64,000 bases of DNA from Nocardiopsis eucommiae (GTDB lineage Bacteria; Actinomycetota; Actinomycetes; Streptosporangiales; Streptosporangiaceae). The notes under the pieces were generated by a model. It was not told the origin of the DNA, did no database searches, and was given only the letters and a program-made list of their open reading frames with translations. The stretch spans positions 4,712,001 to 4,776,000 of the forward strand of contig CP074402.1 in NCBI GenBank assembly GCA_018388625.1, given 5' to 3'. Shown here piece by piece: positions 36,594-45,320 of this stretch. How positions within the stretch are numbered: position 1 is the stretch's first letter; each line of letters opens with the position of its first letter. A program made the translations under genes and the position numbers.

Positions 36594-37222
36594 ATGAACA
36601 CCGCAGACAGGCCCCGCGGCGGGCGCCGTGAGGCGACCCGGCAGAAGCTGTTCGAGGCGGCGGTCACGCTGATCTCCGAGCAGGGGTACGGGGCCACCAC
36701 GGTGGACGAGATCGCGGAGCGGGCCGGTGTCGCGAAGGGCACCGTCTACTACAACTTCGGGGGCAAGGACGAGCTGTACGCGGCCCTGATGGAGTGGGGC
36801 GTCACCCGGCTGGCCGAGACCCTCCGGAGCTCGGTCCCCGACCCGGTTGAGCAGCTCGAACCCCGGGAGGCGCTGGCCACGGTGCTGCGTGCGGGCGTGG
36901 TCTTCATCAGCACCCACGAGGCGATGGCACGGCTGCTGATGGCGGAGGCCTGGCGTACGAACCGGGCCTGGTACGCGACCGTCCGGCAGATCCGCACCGA
37001 GGCGATCGGGGTCATCACCGAGCAGCTGGACGCCATGGTGGAACGCGGCCTGGCCCGACCGGACCTGGACACGCCCCTCGCGGGGTCGGCGCTGTTCGGC
37101 ATGGTGGTGACGGTGGCCCTCGACTGGCGTACGCTCCAGCCGGAGCGTCCCGTCGAGGAGATCCACACCACCCTGGCGCATCTGGCCGACGGACTCATCG
37201 GCTCCCCGCCTCCCCGCGCTGA
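36594..37222 (+). CDS. TetR-family regulator next to the ABC/YhgE operon
   Basis: About 210 residues. The N-terminal helix-turn-helix is strong: AVTLISEQGYGATTVDEIAE and GVAKGTVYYNFGGKDEL. The C-terminal ligand domain has several Trp and Met. As written, the frame runs straight into the DUF3592 gene; adding one base near 37210 gives a natural stop at 37220-37222, which I prefer because DUF3592 has its own ribosome-binding site. AGGA lies before the ATG. It is the likely regulator of the operon starting at 33137, where a TetR-type operator is present. Confidence 0.8.
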
Positions 37223-37259
37223 CACCCGAAGAAGAACTCCGGAGAGGAATCCCCCAGCC

Positions 37260-37660
37260 ATGGCCGATCTGTATCCTCTGCTGCCCGTGATCGTCGGTGC
37301 CGTCCTGTTGTGGATGGTCACCCGCGACACCCGTACCGAGCTGCTGCTGGTGCGCAACGGCGTGCGTGCCAAGGGGAGGGTGATCGGCTACCACGAGACG
37401 TCGGTGGCCTCCCGGATGATCGTGCAGTTCCAGACCGAGGACGGCAGGGAGGTCCACGCCGAGCACGAGAACACCGGGTGGATGGCCTCCCGTGCCGGGG
37501 AGATCGTGACCGTGTCCTACGACCCGGACGTCCCCGAGCGGGCCCGGATCGTCTCGGCGCCGTGGTTGAGCCACTGGGTGCGCGCGATGTTCGGGGGCTC
37601 GGTCTGGTGCTGGTGCTCACCGGCGGCTTCCTGGGCTATCTGCACTGGTGGGAGCAGTAG
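37260..37660 (+). CDS. DUF3592 membrane protein (one frame break)
   Basis: About 134 residues. A first membrane helix (LYPLLPVIVGAVLLW) is followed by a beta-rich DUF3592 domain (VRAKGRVIGYHETS, IVTVSYDPDVPERARI) and a second helix (LVLVLTGGFLGYLHWW) that is in frame only after adding one base near 37590. GGAGAGGA precedes the ATG. Function is unknown; members are small envelope proteins. It follows the TetR gene closely and may be co-transcribed. Confidence 0.75.
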
Positions 37661-37663
37661 TCC

Positions 37664-38742
37664 TCACACCGGGACGGGGGCGTCCTCCCGTGGTGGGGCG
37701 TAGCGGACGAGGCGTCGCGGCAGGTCGCCGTTGAGGCTGGACCGGGTGCGGACCCGCACGCGGCAGACGAGGTCGGCCAGGCCCGCGCCGTCAGGGCGGA
37801 CCACGGCGGTGCTGGCGTGCAGCGCGAGGACCGCGAGGGAGAACCAGGGCAGGCCGAGGGCGACCAGCACGGTGACCGGCGCGTACAGCAGCCCGGTGCG
37901 GGCCAGGACCCGCAGCCGTGAAGCCGGGCGGGGTCGGTGCCACTCGGTGAGGGCCAGCCGGACCGCGGCCGCGCCCGGGGTGCACCGGTCGCGGCGGAGC
38001 AGGGGCAGGACCAGCCCGAGGAGAGCGGCCAGGCCCAGGAGGGTCGCGGTGAGGAGCTGCTCCCGCGTGCCGGGACCGAACGTCCCGTAGGCGGCGGCCA
38101 GGGCGACGACCGTGGCCGAGCCGAACCACCACAGCCCCAGGTCGACGAGGATTCCGAGCATCCGCCGACCGAGGTCGGGTGCGACCCGGTCGGGGACGGC
38201 GGAGGGCCAGGAGCGGTGCGGCCCGTACGGCCACACCGTCGGCACCCAGCGGGCGAGCAGCCAGCCCAGGAGGGTCCCGGCGACGCCGACCCCTGCGGCC
38301 TCGAACGCGACCGCGTCGTAGGCGCAGGGGTACAGGCCGAGCACCCCGGTGGCGCGGACCACCACCACGGCGAGGGCCAGCGCGGCGCCGAGGGCGACGG
38401 TGGTGAGCACCCCCGGCGGAACCGGGAGCGGGCCAGCAGGCCGACCGGGAGGAAGACGCCCAGGGCCAGGGCGGCGTCGCGCACGGTCAGGGACGGCGCG
38501 GGCGCGGGTTCGACGGCGCACAGTCCGTCGGCGGAGGCGGGCAGGGGCCAGACGGCGTAGGCGGCCAGACCCAGCCCGGCGAGGAGGGCGGCGAGGGTGA
38601 GTCGTCCGGGCCAGCCCACCAGGCGCCCGTACCTCTGGTGCTGTCCACGCAGGTAGAGGGCGGATGCGGTGACCATCAACAGCGGTATGGCGGCGACCGC
38701 CACATCGATGGCGGCCTGACCTCCGCCGAACGGTTGGCCCAT
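37664..38742 (-). CDS. RDD-family membrane protein (one frame break)
   Basis: About 359 residues with some nine to ten hydrophobic segments. The RDD-like stretch is PDLGRRMLGILVDLGLWW in the middle. The N-terminal part (VAVAAIPLLMVTASALYL, then VGWPGRLTLAALLAGLGLAA) lies in one frame and the remainder in another, joined by one base near 38430. RDD proteins may exchange sodium or other ions; this one is larger than most and the role is unknown. AAGGGGA lies upstream of ATG 38742. Convergent with DUF3592, with three bases between stops. Confidence 0.8.
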
Positions 38743-39209
38743 GGCGTGTGCGTTCCCCTTGCTCGTGACCCGGTGCGCCAGGCTAGTACGGGCCGCGCGT
38801 GTGTGGGGAGGGAACCGTGAGATCACTCGGCGGGTGTCCCTCTCCGGGCCCGGGCTCACGCCTCCCCGTCACCGCCGAAACCCCCTGTGACGTTGGTCCC
38901 ACGGCGGGCGCGCGGCTCCCCACGTGGTGGTTCGCAGACGTCATACCTGGCCTTGTGTGAACAATTCACTACTTCATGGCAGACTGCCTGCACCACCCGG
39001 ATAATCCGCCGTTTCTCGGGCGAGATACGATCCCCAACGCCGAAAACCCCCGCATGTGGTGACTCTCCGGCGAGCCCCGACCCCCTGGAGGGACGAGCGC
39101 GGACCACACGTCGGGAGGTCCGCGCGCGCCGGCCCGCAGGAAGCGGCCAGGCGACCGCTCGGCTCCGACAGTGCCTGAGAAGACTTTGACGCGGATCGAC
39201 AGGAGAACC
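38743..39209. other. 467-base region upstream of the conservon
   Basis: Divergent region between the RDD gene and cvnA. It contains the inverted repeat GTGAACAATTCAC (38957-38969, five-base arms) in an AT-richer stretch, and TACGAT at 39026 that could serve as a -10 box. I see no convincing gene; a 100-codon arginine-rich open frame is probably chance. Confidence 0.5.
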
Positions 39210-41768
39210 GTGCAGGCAGTACCGAAGAAACGTGGGCGGACCATCGCCGCCCGTATTCGCGCCATGGTCATGATCCCCACCACCGCGCTGTTCGCACTGT
39301 GGTTGATCCTCACCATCGTCCTCGGCGGCGACGCCGTCTACCAGCTGATCCGGTCGAAGGCCACCGACGACCTCGTCACGCCCGCCGCCGTCGGCCTCGT
39401 CTCCGCCATGTCCGAGCGCTCCGCCACCATCGCCTACATCGAGGACCCCGACGACGCCGAGCTGGCACAGCGGCTGGAGCAGAGCCGCCAGGCCACCGAC
39501 GAGTCCCTGGGCGTCGTCCTGGACGACCTCATGGGCTTCGCGGACCTCGCCCCCGGCGAGGGCGGCATGCACATCGAGATGCTGTACGACATGTTCCAGG
39601 AGATCGGCGGCGTCCGTACGTCGGTCGACGAGGGTGACGCCACCCGCGCCGACGTCCTGGACTTCTACAACGAGCTCATCCTGCACGGAGCCGACAGCTT
39701 CGACAGCCAGGGCCGTGAGGGCAACGAGGGGAACGCGGTCAGCCCCGGTTTCACCGCCATCTACCTCTTCCGCACCGTGGACATGGGCGCCCGGGCCGAC
39801 GCCCAGCTCGCCCGCGCCTTCGCCACCGGTGAGCTCACCGTCGAGGACCAGCGCGAGTTCACCAGGATGATGGGTGCCTTCGAGGCGCTCCTGGACGCCA
39901 ACGCCCCCTATCTCGAGGGCGACGGCCTCCTGGAACGGTACGAGGCGGTCCGGGAGAGCCCCGAGTACGCCACCCTCACCGAGCTCTCCGACCGGATCAC
40001 GGACCGGCAGGTGGAGAGCACCACGGTCACCGACCCCGTCACCCTGCTCCCGGAGACGGTCGACGACCTCTCCATGCCGGTCTCCCAGGCCGAGTGGGAC
40101 GCGGCGTACGAGCACGTCCTCACCGAGCTCACCGACCTGGGCGCGCAGGAGTCGCTGTACGCCGCCGAGGTGACCCGCGACGACGCGCACGGCGCCGTGA
40201 TCCTCGCCGTCAGCGGCAGCCTCGGCGTCGCGGCCGTCCTCCTCATCGCCTTCACCCTGGCCCGCCGGTCCTCCCAGAACCTCACCTCGCGTCTGCTCAC
40301 CCTGCGCGAGGAGTCCCAGGACCTGGCCGAGCACAAGCTGCCCGAGATCATGGACCGCCTGCACCGGGGCGAGCGGGTGGACGCCGCGACCTCCCTGCCC
40401 GAGCTGCGGACCGAGGAGGACGAGATCGGTGACGTGGCCAAGGCGTTCAACTCCGCCCAGCGGGCCGCCGTCGAGGAGGCCGTCCAGCAGACGGAGCTGC
40501 GCCACGGCGTCAACCGCGTCTTCCTCAACATCGCCCACCGCAGCCAGACGCTGGTGCACCGCCAGCTCCGTCTCCTGGACAAGATGGAGCGCGAGCAGGA
40601 GGACCCGGACCAGCTCGCCCAGCTGTTCAAGCTGGACCACCTGGCCACCCGTTCCCGCCGCAACGCCGAGAACCTGCTGATCCTCGGCGGCGAGGCCCCG
40701 GGCCGTACCTGGCACCGGCCGATGCCGCTGATCGACGTCCTGCGCGGTGCCATCTCCGAGTCCGGCGACTACACGCGGGTCAAGCGTGAGCGCATCGCCC
40801 GGGTGAACCTCAACGGCCCCGCCGTCGCGGACGTCATCCACCTGGTCGCGGAGCTGGTGGACAACGCGGCCATGTTCTCGCCTCCGCACACCCAGGTGCG
40901 TCTCAGCAGTGACGACGTTCCCAACGGTGTGACGATCGAGATCGAGGACCGAGGTCTGGGCATGACGGAGGCCGAGTTCACCTCGACCAACGCCCTGCTG
41001 GCCGACCCGCCCGAGTTCGACGTCATGCGACTCAACCAGAAGATGCGCCTCGGCCTCTTCGTGGTCTCGCACCTGGCGCACCGCCACGGGATCAAGGTGC
41101 ACCTGCGCCCGTCGCCCTACGGTGGCGTCCAGGCGATCGTGCTGCTCCCGCAGGACCTGATCTCCGGTGACCGCACGCCGCTTCCCGCTGCGGAGGAGCC
41201 CGGCGACATCTGGGAGGTGCGCGAGATCGTCGACCGCACGCCGGAGGTCGCCCTGGAGGCGAGCCGGTCCGCGCGGCCCGGCAAGCCCGTGCTGACCTCG
41301 GTCTCCACGTCCCCGGACACGCGGGAGCCGGAGGCGTCCTCCGACGTCCCCGAGTCCTCGGAGAGCGACCTGCTCAGCGCACCGGTCACGGAGGACGAGT
41401 CCCGTCCCGTCCTGCCCACCCGCCAGACCCGGATCAGCGCGGTTCCGGACGCCGCCAAGGCGTCCCCCGCGAAGGAGCCCACCGCTCCCGAGACCCCCGA
41501 GCCCACCGAGGAGCCCGAGACCGTCGAGGCCGGCGGCGGCCGTCCCGCGCTGCCCAAGCGGCGCCCCCAGGAGAACCTGGCGCCGCAGCTGGCGACGGAC
41601 GCCGCCGAGTCCGGAACCTTCGGCCGGTCCGCCTCCGCCGAGTCCCCCCGGGAAGGCACCGAACGGCTGGCGCGCCTGCGTCGCAACATGTCCGCGTTCC
41701 AACAGGGAACCGACCGTGGACGACGCGAGAGCAAGCAGAACACCAACGACACCGACAAGGACGCGTAA
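39210..41768 (+). CDS. Conservon sensor histidine kinase-like protein (CvnA), NIT domain
   Basis: 852 residues. A membrane helix at 20-40 leads to a long outer domain with nitrate/nitrite-sensing (NIT) features (AMSERSATIAYIEDPDD). A second helix lies near residue 335, then a HAMP-like region, a dimerisation helix (NRVFLNIAHRSQTLVHRQLR) and an ATPase domain (LVAELVDNAAMFSPPH, IEDRGLGMTEAEF). The last 200 residues are disordered and rich in Pro, Glu and Ser. GTG 39210 follows AGGAG by five bases. It heads the four-gene conservon, whose products are thought to form a membrane-linked GTPase signalling complex. Confidence 0.9.
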   Translation: MQAVPKKRGRTIAARIRAMVMIPTTALFALWLILTIVLGGDAVYQLIRSKATDDLVTPAAVGLVSAMSERSATIAYIEDPDDAELAQRLEQSRQATDESLGVVLDDLMGFADLAPGEGGMHIEMLYDMFQEIGGVRTSVDEGDATRADVLDFYNELILHGADSFDSQGREGNEGNAVSPGFTAIYLFRTVDMGARADAQLARAFATGELTVEDQREFTRMMGAFEALLDANAPYLEGDGLLERYEAVRESPEYATLTELSDRITDRQVESTTVTDPVTLLPETVDDLSMPVSQAEWDAAYEHVLTELTDLGAQESLYAAEVTRDDAHGAVILAVSGSLGVAAVLLIAFTLARRSSQNLTSRLLTLREESQDLAEHKLPEIMDRLHRGERVDAATSLPELRTEEDEIGDVAKAFNSAQRAAVEEAVQQTELRHGVNRVFLNIAHRSQTLVHRQLRLLDKMEREQEDPDQLAQLFKLDHLATRSRRNAENLLILGGEAPGRTWHRPMPLIDVLRGAISESGDYTRVKRERIARVNLNGPAVADVIHLVAELVDNAAMFSPPHTQVRLSSDDVPNGVTIEIEDRGLGMTEAEFTSTNALLADPPEFDVMRLNQKMRLGLFVVSHLAHRHGIKVHLRPSPYGGVQAIVLLPQDLISGDRTPLPAAEEPGDIWEVREIVDRTPEVALEASRSARPGKPVLTSVSTSPDTREPEASSDVPESSESDLLSAPVTEDESRPVLPTRQTRISAVPDAAKASPAKEPTAPETPEPTEEPETVEAGGGRPALPKRRPQENLAPQLATDAAESGTFGRSASAESPREGTERLARLRRNMSAFQQGTDRGRRESKQNTNDTDKDA

Positions 41769-41770
41769 CC

Positions 41771-42232
41771 GTGACGAGTACCGAAAGCGCTGAGCGCGGC
41801 AGCGGAAGCGCCGCGGGCAAGAAGGACATCGACTGGCTCCTGGACGAGTTGCTCGACCGCGCCGTGGGTTCGCGCCACGCGATCGTCCTCTCCGCTGACG
41901 GCCTGCTGATCGGCCGCTCGCAGGAACTGGTCAAGGAGGACGCCGAGCACCTGTCCGCGGTCGCCTCCGCGTTCCAGAGCCTGGCTCGCGGAACCGGACG
42001 CCACTTCGGCGGCGGCGAGGTCCTCCAGACCGTCGTGGAGATGGAGAGCGCCTACCTCTTCGTCACCGGCGCGGGTCGCGGCGCCTGCCTGGCCGTCCTG
42101 GCCGAGGAGAGCGCGGACGTCGGTCTCATCGCCTACGAGATGAACGTCCTGGTCGAGCAGGTGGGCCGCTACCTCGACTCCGCTCCCCGTCACGAGGGCG
42201 CGGCCGAGGCGTCCGGGGAAGCCACGCGATAG
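41771..42232 (+). CDS. Conservon roadblock/LC7 protein (CvnB)
   Basis: 153 residues with a single roadblock/LC7 domain (about residues 17-130): LDELLDRAVGSRHAIVLSAD and LVEQVGRYLDSA. Such proteins act as GTPase regulators or scaffolds for the Ras-like CvnD. The GTG start lies two bases after the cvnA stop. The N-terminal 15 residues are Ser/Gly-rich. Confidence 0.92.
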   Translation: MTSTESAERGSGSAAGKKDIDWLLDELLDRAVGSRHAIVLSADGLLIGRSQELVKEDAEHLSAVASAFQSLARGTGRHFGGGEVLQTVVEMESAYLFVTGAGRGACLAVLAEESADVGLIAYEMNVLVEQVGRYLDSAPRHEGAAEASGEATR

Positions 42233-42240
42233 GGGTTCGT

Positions 42241-42681
42241 ATGCAAGCACACGACGAGTTCGATCCTGGTGAGTCCCCGCACGGTCTGCCGCAACGCGCC
42301 GCCGTCGGAGGGTTCGACGCGGACACTCCCGAGGGCGAGGAGGCGGGGCCGCTGGTCCGGCCGTACGTGATCGCGCAGGGACGCGACCACGCCGACGCCG
42401 TCCAGCTGGACATGATCAGTGTGGTGATCGCGGCCAAGAGGGCCGAGGTCGACGAGATGGCCCTCGAACCGGAGCAGCTCCGCATCCTGGAGCTGTGCCG
42501 CCGTCCCCTGTCGGTGGCCGAGGTGTCGGCGCACCTGGACATCCCCGTGGCCGTCGTCAAGGTCCTGCTCAGTGACCTGCTCAACCGCGGGCTTGCCCTG
42601 GCCCGCGCCCCCTACACAGCTAAGAGCCCGGTGAGCCGGGACGTACTCCAGGCGGTTCTCGATGGCATCCAGAGACTCTGA
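42241..42681 (+). CDS. Conservon DUF742 protein (CvnC)
   Basis: 146 residues. DUF742 is a winged-helix-like domain: GPLVRPYVIAQGRD near residue 36, LRILELCRRPLSVAEVSAHL and VAVVKVLLSDLLNRGLAL. It lies eight bases after cvnB and overlaps cvnD by 20 bases. In Streptomyces conservons this protein partners the roadblock protein and the GTPase. Confidence 0.92.
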   Translation: MQAHDEFDPGESPHGLPQRAAVGGFDADTPEGEEAGPLVRPYVIAQGRDHADAVQLDMISVVIAAKRAEVDEMALEPEQLRILELCRRPLSVAEVSAHLDIPVAVVKVLLSDLLNRGLALARAPYTAKSPVSRDVLQAVLDGIQRL

Positions 42682-43246
42682 CCCGGGCCCCGAGGCCCCC
42701 GTCCCCTCGGCACTCAAGATCCTGGTCGCCGGGGGCTTCGGCGCCGGGAAGACCACCCTGGTCGGCGCGGTCAGTGAGATCGCTCCCCTGAGCACCGAGG
42801 AGGTGATGACCGAGGCCAGTTACGGCATCGACGACCTCTCCGGTGTGGAGTCCAAGACCACCACCACGGTGGCGCTGGACTTCGGCCGCATCACCATCAG
42901 CCCCTCTCTGGTGCTGTACCTGTTCGGCACACCGGGCCAGGAACGCTTCTGGTTCATGTGGGAGGAGCTGTCCGAGGGCGCCCTGGGCGCGGTCGTGATC
43001 GCGGACACCCGCCGTCTGGAGACCTGTTTCGCCGCGGTGGACTTCTTCGAGCAGCGCGGGGTCCCGTTCGTGGTCGCCGTGAACTGCTTCGACGGGGCGC
43101 ACCAGTACGAGGCGGACGAGGTGCGTGAGGCACTGAGCCTGAACCCGGACATCCCGGTGACGCTCTGCGACGCGCGTGAGCGCGAGTCCGCGAAGCAGGT
43201 GCTGCTGACACTCATGAACCGGGTGTCGGAGCAGGTCGCGGCCTGA
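42662..43246 (+). CDS. Conservon small GTPase (CvnD)
   Basis: 194 residues, Ras-like GTP-binding protein. Motifs are VAGGFGAGKTTLVGAV (P-loop), TPGQERFWFMW (switch II) and VAVNCFDGAH at the G4 position. It overlaps cvnC, and a strong terminator follows at 43282, so the core operon is cvnABCD. Confidence 0.93.
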   Translation: MASRDSDPGPEAPVPSALKILVAGGFGAGKTTLVGAVSEIAPLSTEEVMTEASYGIDDLSGVESKTTTTVALDFGRITISPSLVLYLFGTPGQERFWFMWEELSEGALGAVVIADTRRLETCFAAVDFFEQRGVPFVVAVNCFDGAHQYEADEVREALSLNPDIPVTLCDARERESAKQVLLTLMNRVSEQVAA

Positions 43247-43281
43247 TCGGTCCCGGTCACGGCCGCCACGGCCGGTCCGAC

Positions 43282-43327
43282 GAGGGGCGGCTGGAGGGGT
43301 GCGACACACCTCCCCCAGCCGCCCCTC
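43282..43327 (+). terminator. Terminator after the conservon
   Basis: GAGGGGCGGCTGG pairs perfectly with CCAGCCGCCCCTC. The enclosed 20 bases can fold further (AGGGGTG with CACCTCCC). It separates cvnD from the oxygenase gene. Confidence 0.75.
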
Positions 43328-43365
43328 TCCGCGTGTCGCGCGGCGCGGTGAATCCCCTTCCCTTG

Positions 43366-43375
43366 TACACGTGTA
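43366..43375. promoter_or_regulatory. Palindrome TACACGTGTA upstream of the MpaB-type gene
   Basis: A perfect ten-base palindrome about 100 bases before the oxygenase start. Its GTGTAG edge resembles the operator candidate at 45295, so the TetR at 44582 may bind both. Confidence 0.4.
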
Positions 43376-43477
43376 GGTTCCAGGTAAAGTGCGGGGCGGC
43401 GCGGCGCCCTCGACGGCGGGCGTTCGGAGGAGACCGGGACACACGTCCCGGGCGGTCCAGGACGAAGGTGGAGTTCC

Positions 43478-44539
43478 ATGCAGCGTTTCCATTGGCGAGA
43501 CGAGATCCGCGGCCTGGACGCGGAGGCCGACTGCGAGCGGATCGTCCGGATCCTGGGGACCCTGGAGTTCCCCTGGGACCTGGAACAGGCCCTGGGGCTG
43601 GCCCTGTACCGGACCTACGCGGTCCCGTCCATCGGTGAGCTGCTCGGAGGCACCCGCGAGTTCACCGAGCGCACCCAGCACCGCTACGACGACACGGCGC
43701 TCATCCTCAACGACATCATGGAGCACGGCTTCGGCCCCGGTCGCGGGCGGGACGCGCTGCGCCGGATGAACCAGATGCACCGGTCGTACGACATCACCAA
43801 CGACGACTACCGGTACGTGCTGAGCACCTTCGTGGTCATGCCGGTGCGCTGGCTGAACGACTACGGGTACGGCTGGCGCCGCCTGAGCGACCACGAGATC
43901 GCGGCGAGCACGAACTACTACCGCAAGCTCGGCAAGCACATGGGAATCAAGGACATCCCCGAGACCTACGCCGAGTTCCGCGAGCTGATGGATTCCTACG
44001 AGGAGGAGCACTTCGCCTTCACCGAGGGCGGCCGCGCGGTCTCGGACGCCACGCTCGGTCTGATGGTGGACTTCTACCCGGCCTGGCAGCGTCCGCTGGT
44101 GCGCCCCTTCACCAAGGCCCTGCTGGACCCGCCGCTGATCAAGGCCTTCGACTACCCGGAGCCCTCGGCGTTCTGGCGCAGGGGCGGCGACCTCGCCCTG
44201 CGGCTGCGCGCGAGGGTCGTGCGGCGGATGAAGCCGCGCCAGGAGCCCCGCTGGGCCCGGATGAGCCCCAACATCCGCAGCTACCCCGACGGCTACGAGC
44301 CGGACCGCATCGGTACCTTCCCGAAGGGCTGCCCGGTCCCCCACGACATGCTGACCCGGGACGTGGCCGCGACCGGCGCGAAGGTTCCCGCCCCAGGCCA
44401 GTCCGTCGCGCCGGCTCCGCGCACGGCCGAGGACTCCGGTTCCGTCACGCCCGAGGACTCCGCTTCCGTCACGGCCGAGGCCACGTCCTCCGCGACACCC
44501 GAGCCCACGAGCGCGGTGTCCGAGGCCTCCGAGCGCTGA
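43478..44539 (+). CDS. MpaB/DUF2236-family oxygenase
   Basis: 353 residues. The first 290 match the MpaB-like DUF2236 group (haem-binding oxygenases such as latex-clearing protein): ILNDIMEHGFGPGRGRDALR, MNQMHRSYDITNDDYRYVLS and PVRWLNDYGYGWRRLSDHE are typical and supply the conserved His/Arg. The last 60 residues are Ser/Thr/Ala/Glu-rich and disordered. A terminator lies between it and cvnD, so it has its own promoter. The substrate is unknown. The TetR gene downstream is convergent. Confidence 0.85.
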   Translation: MQRFHWRDEIRGLDAEADCERIVRILGTLEFPWDLEQALGLALYRTYAVPSIGELLGGTREFTERTQHRYDDTALILNDIMEHGFGPGRGRDALRRMNQMHRSYDITNDDYRYVLSTFVVMPVRWLNDYGYGWRRLSDHEIAASTNYYRKLGKHMGIKDIPETYAEFRELMDSYEEEHFAFTEGGRAVSDATLGLMVDFYPAWQRPLVRPFTKALLDPPLIKAFDYPEPSAFWRRGGDLALRLRARVVRRMKPRQEPRWARMSPNIRSYPDGYEPDRIGTFPKGCPVPHDMLTRDVAATGAKVPAPGQSVAPAPRTAEDSGSVTPEDSASVTAEATSSATPEPTSAVSEASER

Positions 44540-44581
44540 TCCCCGCCGGGCCGGTGGGGTGCGGGGTCTCGGCTCCCGTCC

Positions 44582-45238
44582 CTACCGGCCCCGGCCGGGA
44601 CCGTGGATGCGCAGGAAGGCGTCCACCCCGGAGCGGACCGTCGCGATCCGTTCCCCGTCCGTCAGCGGCAACGCGCCGAAGAACGACCGGCTGTTGGCGG
44701 GGCCGCGCACCAGGGCCAGGTAGTGCCCGGCGGCGGCCTCCTCTCCTCCCTCGGTGATCTCCAGCAGACCCCGGTCGGCCAGGCCGCGCAGGTGCGCGGC
44801 CAGGGACGCCACCACCCGCTCCGAGCCGCTGTCGGACCAGGCGCGCGCCGCCTCGGGAAAGTGGGTGGCCTCCCCGATCAGCAGTCGCACCAGCGCCGTG
44901 TGGTCGGCCCTGCGCCCCAGCGGTGACAGCCACTCGTCCTCGAACCCCACCAGCGCCGTCCGTGCGTCGGTGGCCGACGCCAGGTGGCGTGCGGTGGCCT
45001 CGGCGTGGTCGGCGGCCAGGGTGGCGCTGCTCTGGGTGACGATCGTGAGGAACAGCTGCTGCTTGTCCTCGAAGTGGTTGTAGATGGTGCGCTTGGACAC
45101 GCCCGCGTCGGCGGCGATGGCGTCGACGCTGGCCCGCGCGTAGCCCTCCCTGAGGAAGACGCGCAGCGCGGCCTCCGTGATGGCCTCGCGTTTGACCGCC
45201 GACCGGCGCTCCCGCCCGTCCCCGCACGTGTCGGTCAT
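44582..45238 (-). CDS. TetR-family regulator divergent from an MFS exporter
   Basis: 218 residues. The helix-turn-helix reads REGYARASVDAIAADAGVSK followed by RTIYNHFEDKQQ. The ligand-binding part ends with PANSRSFFGALPLTDGERIA. ATG 45238 is chosen after GAGGGCGAGAG; longer frames upstream run into the divergent gene. It is 82 bases from the MFS start, with a 19-bp palindrome between them. This is the classic layout of a local repressor of a drug exporter. Confidence 0.88.
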   Translation of the reverse strand: MTDTCGDGRERRSAVKREAITEAALRVFLREGYARASVDAIAADAGVSKRTIYNHFEDKQQLFLTIVTQSSATLAADHAEATARHLASATDARTALVGFEDEWLSPLGRRADHTALVRLLIGEATHFPEAARAWSDSGSERVVASLAAHLRGLADRGLLEITEGGEEAAAGHYLALVRGPANSRSFFGALPLTDGERIATVRSGVDAFLRIHGPGRGR

Positions 45239-45294
45239 CTCTCGCCCTCTGCCCTCGTGTCCGCGCCTGCCGGGGAGAACCCTGTTTCCCCGCG

Positions 45295-45313
45295 AAACTG
45301 CACCGTGTAGTTT
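45295..45313. promoter_or_regulatory. Operator candidate AAACTGCAC-C-GTGTAGTTT
   Basis: Nine-base arms with one mismatch around a central C, ending seven bases before the MFS start codon. The position would block the MFS promoter, and the site is near enough to the tetR start for autoregulation. Confidence 0.55.
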
Positions 45314-45320
45314 ACCTACC

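Noticed and set aside
38887..39189. 100-codon open frame upstream of cvnA
   Set aside because: Arginine-rich composition, no ribosome-binding site and no domain; the region is better explained as a promoter region.
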